Shown piece by piece: positions 57,890 through 64,000 of a stretch of 64,000 bases of DNA (its first letter is position 1; each line of letters opens with the position of its first letter). This stretch comes from Perilla frutescens (lineage: Eukaryota; Streptophyta; Magnoliopsida; Lamiales; Lamiaceae). The stretch lies in NCBI GenBank assembly GCA_026008535.1, contig BRKX01000001.1:42007317-42071316 (forward strand), given 5' to 3'. Below the pieces are notes generated by a model. The model saw nothing but the letters and a program-made list of their open reading frames with translations, ran no database searches and was not told the DNA's origin. A program made the position numbers and the translations under genes.

Positions 57890-59400
57890 AAGAGCCCCTA
57901 AATTGTTCATAAAACAATGTCAGACCTAACTTAAACGAAACTGAACACTGGGACAGCAGATTAGGAGCAAACAGAAAAGAAAACAAAAGATGAAACGATT
58001 AAGGAAAATCAAGGACTGTACAACCATTCATCCAAGATGCAGGCATATTTTGGCTTTTAAGATGCTTCAATGCCACTTGGAAAAAACTAAATCAAGGAAA
58101 CACTCAAATTGAACAATTGTGCCGAGAAAGAGCTTTTAAGAAACAAAAAAATTTGTAAAAAATTACACTGACGTGGTTGTGTCCATTGGATGTAAATGAA
58201 CATGACGTAGCATCAATATTATAATACACTGCTATCTATCCCTTTCCCTCCTATGAACAAATCTTTGGTTCTGTTGAAATCTTACAAGAATGCATAAAAC
58301 TCAAGCAAGAAAAGGAATATGCACAATGCATTAATCTATACCATCGTCATAAAAAGACCAATTCCATCAATATCTCAATTCCAAATGAAATTCTAAACTA
58401 ATATTTGAAGATTAAACTCAGTTAATGATAGCATATCAGGATTTTTTGGGGGCAAGTCTCTAAAGTTAAAAAAATAGGTACTGATGTTAAATGGATAATT
58501 TGTATCCAAAGTGATGATCAAACTACCAATCAATAGAAGATTCAAGAAGATAAAGAACTTGGATAGTCAAAAGTCTCATTACTGGAGTTCATGAATTAGA
58601 GTTAATATTAGATGCATGAATCGTAATTTATTTCTAGTCCAAGAGTCTCTTTAATTATCAAGGATGTAATCCTATAAATAGTTGTCATTCTCTACCATTT
58701 GATGTATGAAAGTGATCAAGAAATATTTACTGCATACATAACATTTTCCCAAATTATATTGTTCTTGTTCACTTATTCATCACAAACCCAACAACTGACA
58801 CTAGTTACAAGTTATCGACATCCATTGAATAGAAGAAGAAAAATTATTATCAACTCTATAAACATAAAAGCATATAAAAAAGCATAGCTCAGATAAAAAA
58901 GAGGAGAAACTATTGAATATATGAAAATAATGTCCCAAATTTCATCCAAAATCATCTCAAATACAATCCCAAATAAAACTCTTAAACCAGAAATCAGTCT
59001 AGAAAAAGATGATAAAAAAAAAAATCTCCAAGATAGCAAAACATGGATAGCAATCCAGAAACGATACTGTAAAAAGTAATTCTGTGACTGTCTATACAGT
59101 AAAAAGTTAATTTCCATTATTGTTAATTTGTTACGAGCATTCCTCTTCCCGATCTTACAATTTCCGAGAACCCATCAAAAAATGGCCCAAAAACAATCCC
59201 TCAAATCCACGAAATTCCAATATCGATATGAAGTAAACGAAAGAAGATTCAAACCCAAGATAAACCAAGATTCCCTATCAACCAAAACACATGAGCTAAT
59301 TAATGGTTGAAGCTCCCACCTTTAGAGAAGATTTCTTAGAGAGTGAATTGTAGATTAGAGTCCTCGTTTGCTGCTGGAGACGAAGCTTTGGAGGAAAAAG
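57890..59400 (-). other. 5' leader and intron of the MPC1-like copy
   Basis: On the minus strand a pyrimidine-rich leader (59330-59400, CTTCGTCTCCAGCAGC) ends at TCTCTAAAG/GTGGGAGC, a plausible donor for a long 5' UTR intron reaching to just above 57872. No coding frame lies in it. A solo LTR (58485-58793) is inserted. The leader ends at 59400, where MITE sequence begins, so the promoter is probably absent. Confidence 0.55.
58485..58793 (+). mobile_element. Short solo LTR in the MPC1 5' intron
   Basis: The 309-base insert starts TGTTAAATGG and ends ACCCAACA, and is flanked by a perfect ACTGA duplication (58480-58484 and 58794-58798). A TATA box in CCTATAAATAGTTG near 58672 fits an LTR promoter on the plus strand. 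Size and ends suggest a copia-type LTR. Confidence 0.9.
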
Positions 59401-60206
59401 ACCTATTTGGTGCAGAATTTGCACCAAATAAATGTTTAGCATTAGACATGCCTTAATTGTATTCTTTCTGCTCCTATAATAATATCCTATATATCCATAA
59501 TTTAATTAAAAATTATATATACTTTGTATATATTCGATCCTCAAACAAATGATATATCACAAAAGAAATTAAAGCAGAGATACGTACAAAAGTTTTATTT
59601 TCCAAGAGCAAAATAGAAATAAATTCTTGCTAATTAGAAGAAAGAAGCTTAAATGTTAATTTTTAAAGCCAGCTATATTACCATATATATGATAAATCAA
59701 CACCAAGAAATAGAAATTATATATGATACTCAGAGTTAAATAATTCGAGATAATACTTTGGGGTTTGTACTAGAAACAAAAGAAATTAAAGCAGAGATAC
59801 GTACAAAAGTTTTATTTTCCAAGAGCAAAATAGAAATATATTCGTGTTTATTAATTATAACATCAATAGAATTATATTTTTGTTAACTTTATTACATGAT
59901 TTTCATGATTGTTACCATTATTACTAGTTGAGATCCGGAAAGCATATTGAAGAATAACTATAAAACCTATAGCATTACAAGTCATCCGTTTGAAGAAAGA
60001 AGCTTAATTAATGTCAAGAGATTTTTAAAGCGGATATAGCATATATATTATCATAAATTTAATCAATCAAATACCACAAAATAGAAGCTCTATATATGGT
60101 ATAGTACTACTAGAAAAATAATCCCAACTAATACTTTGGGGTTTGTACTAGAAACGAAATATTAAAAAGAAAAATGCTATACTATATTCTATTATAATAT
60201 GTCGAT
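59401..60206. repeat. STP 3' flank with MITE remnant and local duplication
   Basis: Bases 59401-59455 match the right end of the 47030-47567 MITE. Further on, AAAAGAAATTAAAGCAGAGA to AAATAGAAATA occurs at 59561 and again at 59778, a 217-base offset. TTTGGGGTTTGTACTAGAAA occurs at 59757 and 60136. No gene is present. The last 150 bases are the 3' UTR of the STP gene. Confidence 0.8.
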
Positions 60207-61929
60207 TCAAACGACCTCTTTTTTCTGACTCTGGTCGTCTTGGTTGACGAAGCGTTTCCAGTAGGAATGAGACTTCCAGACAGTAGCGACGTCCTCGATC
60301 GGAATCTCCTTTGTCTCCGGCAATAGAAAGAAGATAAAAATAGTCATCCCAGCGACGAAGCATGCGAAGAATGCAAACAAAATGAATTTCATGACGCACA
60401 ACATTCTGAGAAAAGATTGTGCGATGACGAAGGTGAATATCATGTTGACGGACACATTCACGCTCTGCCCCGCTGATCTAACCTCGAGCGGCAAAATCTC
60501 GCCGGGAACCAACCACCCCAACGGCCCCCACGACCATGCGAATCCCGCCACGTAGATGCAAATAGCCGCCACCACCGTCCAAGCGTACCACGTGGGCAAT
60601 TGCCCCGGATCCCCATTCATCCCGAATTTCCAGCCAATGCAGGCGGCGACGAAGATCTGGCACAACAGCATCTGAATGCCTCCCTCCAGAAACAGAAACC
60701 TTCGCCCCTTCTTATCGACGGCGTAAATGGACACGAGCGTGGCGAGGCAGTTAACGCCGCCGGAGATGAGGGCGGAGGCGAGGGAGGCGCTGCTGCCGAA
60801 GCCGATGGTCTTGAAGAGGACGGGAGCGTAGAACATGATGACGTTCATGCCGGTGAACTGCTGGAAGAAGGGGATGCAGATCACCATCACCAGCTGCGGC
60901 CTGTACTTGCGCTGCAGCAGATTAGACCACTGGCTGCTCTTCACCCCTTTCGATGCTTCGCTCGCCGCCACCATGTCGCTGAACTCCTCCTCCACGTCGT
61001 CGACGCCGCGGATCTTCCTCAGCTGCGTCAGCGCCTCATCGTACTTATCTCTTCCGATCAGGGAATTCGGCGTGTCGGGGAGGAATAATGACCCCACCAT
61101 GAAGATCAAGGCGGGAATGGCGGCGCACCCCAAGCTCACGCGCCACCCCTGACCGTTTTCCATCTTCGCCGTGAAGTAGTTGATCAGATTCGCCGCCAGG
61201 ATTCCGATCGTGATGCTGAGTTGGAAGAGCATGTTCAGTGCGCCGCGGTATTTGTACGGCGCCACCTCGCAAAGGTATACCGGTGCAGCCTGCAGTTGAT
61301 TTAATTATATATTTATTAGAGCTAAAGCTACTCATAAATTAATTAAAAAATAACGACCACAAATTAATTAAAAAATATATACCTGATTGGCGAAACCAAC
61401 GCCAAAGCCGAGAAGAACTCGGCCGATGATGAGCATGCCGACGTTCTGCGCAGCTCCGTTAAGGAGGGCGCCGGCGAGGAAGAGGAGTCCGCCGGTGACC
61501 ATGGACCACTTCCTCCCCATCTTTTTCGTCATTGGAGCCGCCACTAACGACGCCACGAGCGCCGCCAGATAAAGGGACGACGTAAAAAGTGTGAGCAGTG
61601 TATCGTCAAATTTACAGTATTGGTTTGTGCTGCCGGCGTCCAGTTCCTCCCTACGGTACACACGAGGGAAGAACTTCTTTAGAAACGGACCCATCGACGT
61701 TACTCCACCTGCGATCCAACATCAATAAAATTATTTTTATTTAAACATGCATCTATAAATCAAATTTTTTTAAAAAAAAATCAATCAATTCAAAACCTGA
61801 AATCCCGATGTCGTAGCCGAATATGAGACCTCCGGCGGCCGCTATGAAGCAAGTGATGAGAACTTGTTTTGTAGGTTTTCCGGGATACTCCTTCCCGCCA
61901 TGACTCATAATTGCTCCGCCCACAGCCAT
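60207..61929 (-). CDS. STP-type sugar/proton symporter, three exons, intact
   Basis: Exons 61797-61929, 61383-61708 and 60207-61289 join to 513 codons. The introns (88 and 93 bases) have GT..AG ends and keep phase. The product belongs to the plant STP hexose/H+ symporters (major facilitator superfamily, 12 helices, plasma membrane). Visible signatures: GYDIGISGGVTSM (38-50) with proton-site Asp40, Arg141 in GRVLLGFG, PVYLCEVAP (156-164), QQFTGMN (296-302), Asn333, WSWGPLGWL (405-413). Cys76 (YCKFD) and Cys451 (MLCVMKF) correspond to the lid disulfide known in STP10. The length is normal for the family. Unusual residues: PETKE (477-481) for the family PETKG, and LIGRD after LPDTPNS where LIERG is usual. 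Start chosen at 61929 because it gives the family N-terminus, although Met8 is also possible. Substrate cannot be assigned from sequence. Confidence 0.95.
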
Positions 61930-62021
61930 TAATTGCTACTTAATTATTATTATTATGTTTTCTACTTTTGTTAGAGAAGAAAGCTATGATGTTGAGATTA
62001 ATTTGTTTAATAGTGCACGGC

Positions 62022-62029
62022 TATTTATA
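62022..62029 (-). promoter_or_regulatory. TATA box of the STP gene
   Basis: TATAAATA on the minus strand, about 93 bases upstream of the ATG. Transcription would start near 61990-61995, giving a leader of about 65 bases that is AT-rich and free of upstream ATG except ATCATAGC-type words. Confidence 0.7.
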
Positions 62030-64000
62030 ATACATTAAATCCGAATTAATTTAGATCTTGTTGTTCTAGTTTGAGTTTGTTTAGATAACAGATTTCTTTC
62101 CAATTATATTTCTAACTCAAATCACTTAATTAGTTAATTCATTAATTAATTTCCTACGCATGCATTCTCTCACCAATTCTATTTTATCCACAATTTAACT
62201 ACGCCCTTTTTAATATTTATTATTTATTGTACAATTTGATCAGGAAACGTACCATCTTTCTTTAGTGTGTGTATATATATATTCTTCTACTTTTGGTTAT
62301 TTTCATTTTGGGTATCGATTTACAATAAATTTATCTATTTCTTTCATTCTTTGTGTGTGTTTGGTTTAGGGTATTTGATTTCTGATAATTTTTGTCTCAA
62401 ATTAAACTAGTTGAGATCTTTGATGCGCTACATAAATTGATTTCAGATAGAATGACATGATGCCTTAGATTATGGAACGCATATTGTTCGTTTTCATATG
62501 TATGAAATACATCTGAGATTCACCTCAATTATTAGTTTGGGACTAAAATTGTCAGAAAATATCCTATGAGACTAAAATTGTCAGAAAAATATATTATGAG
62601 ATCAAAATTATCGAAAAAATATCATTTGAAACAAAAAAATAACTTTTAGGACTAAAAGTGTTTTGACCCTATTAATCTAATAGGACCAAAAGTGAAATTT
62701 ACCATTAATCTCCTTATCAAACATACAAGTATAATATGTAATAGCCTATATATATCATCAATAATTTATAAATGATATATACTTTTTATATATATCCTTT
62801 GAAGGGGGATCGGAATATAATTCATGCAGTCCACAATTTTTAGCTTTTGATTTACGGCTTGGTGACGCATACACAAATTGTATATAAATCAATAATATCG
62901 GACAAAAAAAACAACTCCTAATACTGTAAAGTATTACTTTAATTTTGAAAAATATCATTTCTAATGCTAAAAACTGTCACGTTTATTTTATTTGAAAATA
63001 TTTGTATTTTTTTTTTAAAAATGGTGATAACATTTTTATAATTATTACTATATTTTTTGAATAAAAAAATATCATTTCTAATACTGAAAAGTATCACTTC
63101 TTAAGTAGAAAAATATTCATCTTATACAAAGCTCATATATAAGAGAAAATGTTCAACTAGCCATCTCGACTATTACGTGTGGGAGCTTATTGTCCCCGCC
63201 CCTTCGATTCTAAAATTTGTACTTTGCAGATCCTTTTTTCACTATGGTTAAATTAGTTAAAAAATTAATTTATTTATAATTTGTACACAATTATTTGTAC
63301 TAAATTTTTAGTTCGATATGATTAAACCAACAATAACATGCCCAATATCCTCCTAGAGTTTTCCTTACGGCCCTTTTTATTTATGTAATAATTGGGCCTC
63401 TACTCTCTTTACACTTACCAGCCACGTACTGTGCATGTGTGTGTGTTTGTGTGTGTTATTTTTTATTTTATTTTTATCTTCTTCGAGTTGTTTTTAACAA
63501 AATTTCCATTGATTTAGTTGTGACTTGTGATCGAGTTCTTTGATCGCCTCCCATTTTTATTTCAATTTGATCTTTCGTAAACCGGCATCCCTAATCCTAT
63601 CTATCTAGGTTGATTTGAATTAAGAGACCTCAATTTATTGTCTTACAATCTTAATTTTCAAGTTATTTTAAGATTCAATATTATAGTTTGATATTTTCTC
63701 TTTCTCTTATAAATAAATGGAATAAAATTGAGTTTCCAAAGTCAAAATAGTTCAAGAAAAATGAAATGAGATCAAATAGTATATAATCCAAAAATCACAT
63801 CATATTTTCTTTAAAAAAATAAAAATAAAAATTCAGTTCATATTTCTTCTGCTAAGTTAAACAACTAACAATATTGACGTTAGGTATAAAACTATGAATT
63901 GGATGTAAGAGAATTTTGAGGTCCTACAACTCTGAGATGGCTAAATGTTATGCATGTCAAGAGAGGTTTTTGCTGGCAAAGGAAATGGGATGCATGAAGC
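62030..64000. other. STP upstream region and AT-rich DNA
   Basis: No second gene is visible. At 62540-62665 a degenerate repeat of about 36-40 bases occurs three times (GGGACTAAAATTGTCAGAAA, GAGACTAAAATTGTCAGAAA, GAGATCAAAATTATCGAAAA). (TG)n and (TA)n tracts occur at about 62266-62283 and 63436-63456. The last bases, to 64000, look like ordinary intergenic DNA. Confidence 0.55.

Noticed and set aside
60600..61152. Two plus-strand open frames of 162 and 105 codons opposite the STP gene
   Set aside because: They lie antisense to the GC-rich exon 3 of a well-supported gene and have no known domain.

Overview
The window is repeat-rich nuclear DNA from a flowering plant, probably a eudicot. The base composition is AT-rich, genes have short GT..AG introns, and most of the sequence is nested plant transposons: Ty3/gypsy and Ty1/copia LTR elements, CACTA, PIF/Harbinger, Mutator-like elements (MULEs), MITEs and SINEs. 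The species cannot be named from the sequence alone. The only gene that reads as intact is a three-exon STP-type sugar/proton symporter on the minus strand (60207-61929, 513 aa).

Layout. 1-4740: decayed chromovirus-like Ty3/gypsy element (minus), cut by the window start. 4741-9640: Sirevirus-like Ty1/copia element (minus) that has lost its integrase core and the catalytic half of its reverse transcriptase. 9864-17291: complete non-coding LTR element (LARD) with a tRNA-Asp primer site of Athila/Tat type; a foreign solo LTR (14999-16379) sits in its 3' LTR. 17292-19759: remnant of another copia-type element. 20161-20599: MITE. 21113-23736: non-autonomous CACTA element. 24990-26646: copia remnant whose LTR holds a MITE. 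27039-28418: simple repeats, a foldback element and a local duplication.

28851-46650 holds three MULE-like elements with related ends, separated by (TA)n tracts. The first carries a stolen piece of an ALOG/LSH transcription-factor gene. The second is small. The third carries a FAR1-type domain remnant and is split by a 10.2-kb minus-strand LTR retrotransposon in an LTR-internal-LTR-partial-internal arrangement, visible as a 4.15-kb direct repeat with a 6,045-base offset.

47030-61929 is a broken-up tandem duplication around the STP gene. Two truncated STP pseudogenes (48412-48910 and 52120-52319) share 3' flanks, a MITE end and a SINE with the intact locus. The middle copy is interrupted by a PIF/Harbinger-like composite (52797-55780) that contains a 1.3-kb near-perfect inverted repeat. 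Between the second and third copies lie a CDK fragment and a mitochondrial pyruvate carrier (MPC1) copy. The MPC1 copy has an in-frame deletion and a lost splice acceptor, and a 309-bp solo LTR sits in its 5' intron. 62030-64000 is the STP upstream region and AT-rich DNA without a recognisable gene.

The genes do not form a pathway. STP (plasma-membrane hexose uptake) and MPC1 (mitochondrial pyruvate import) are neighbours only through duplication and transposition. The main biology here is transposon nesting, gene-fragment capture and local duplication.
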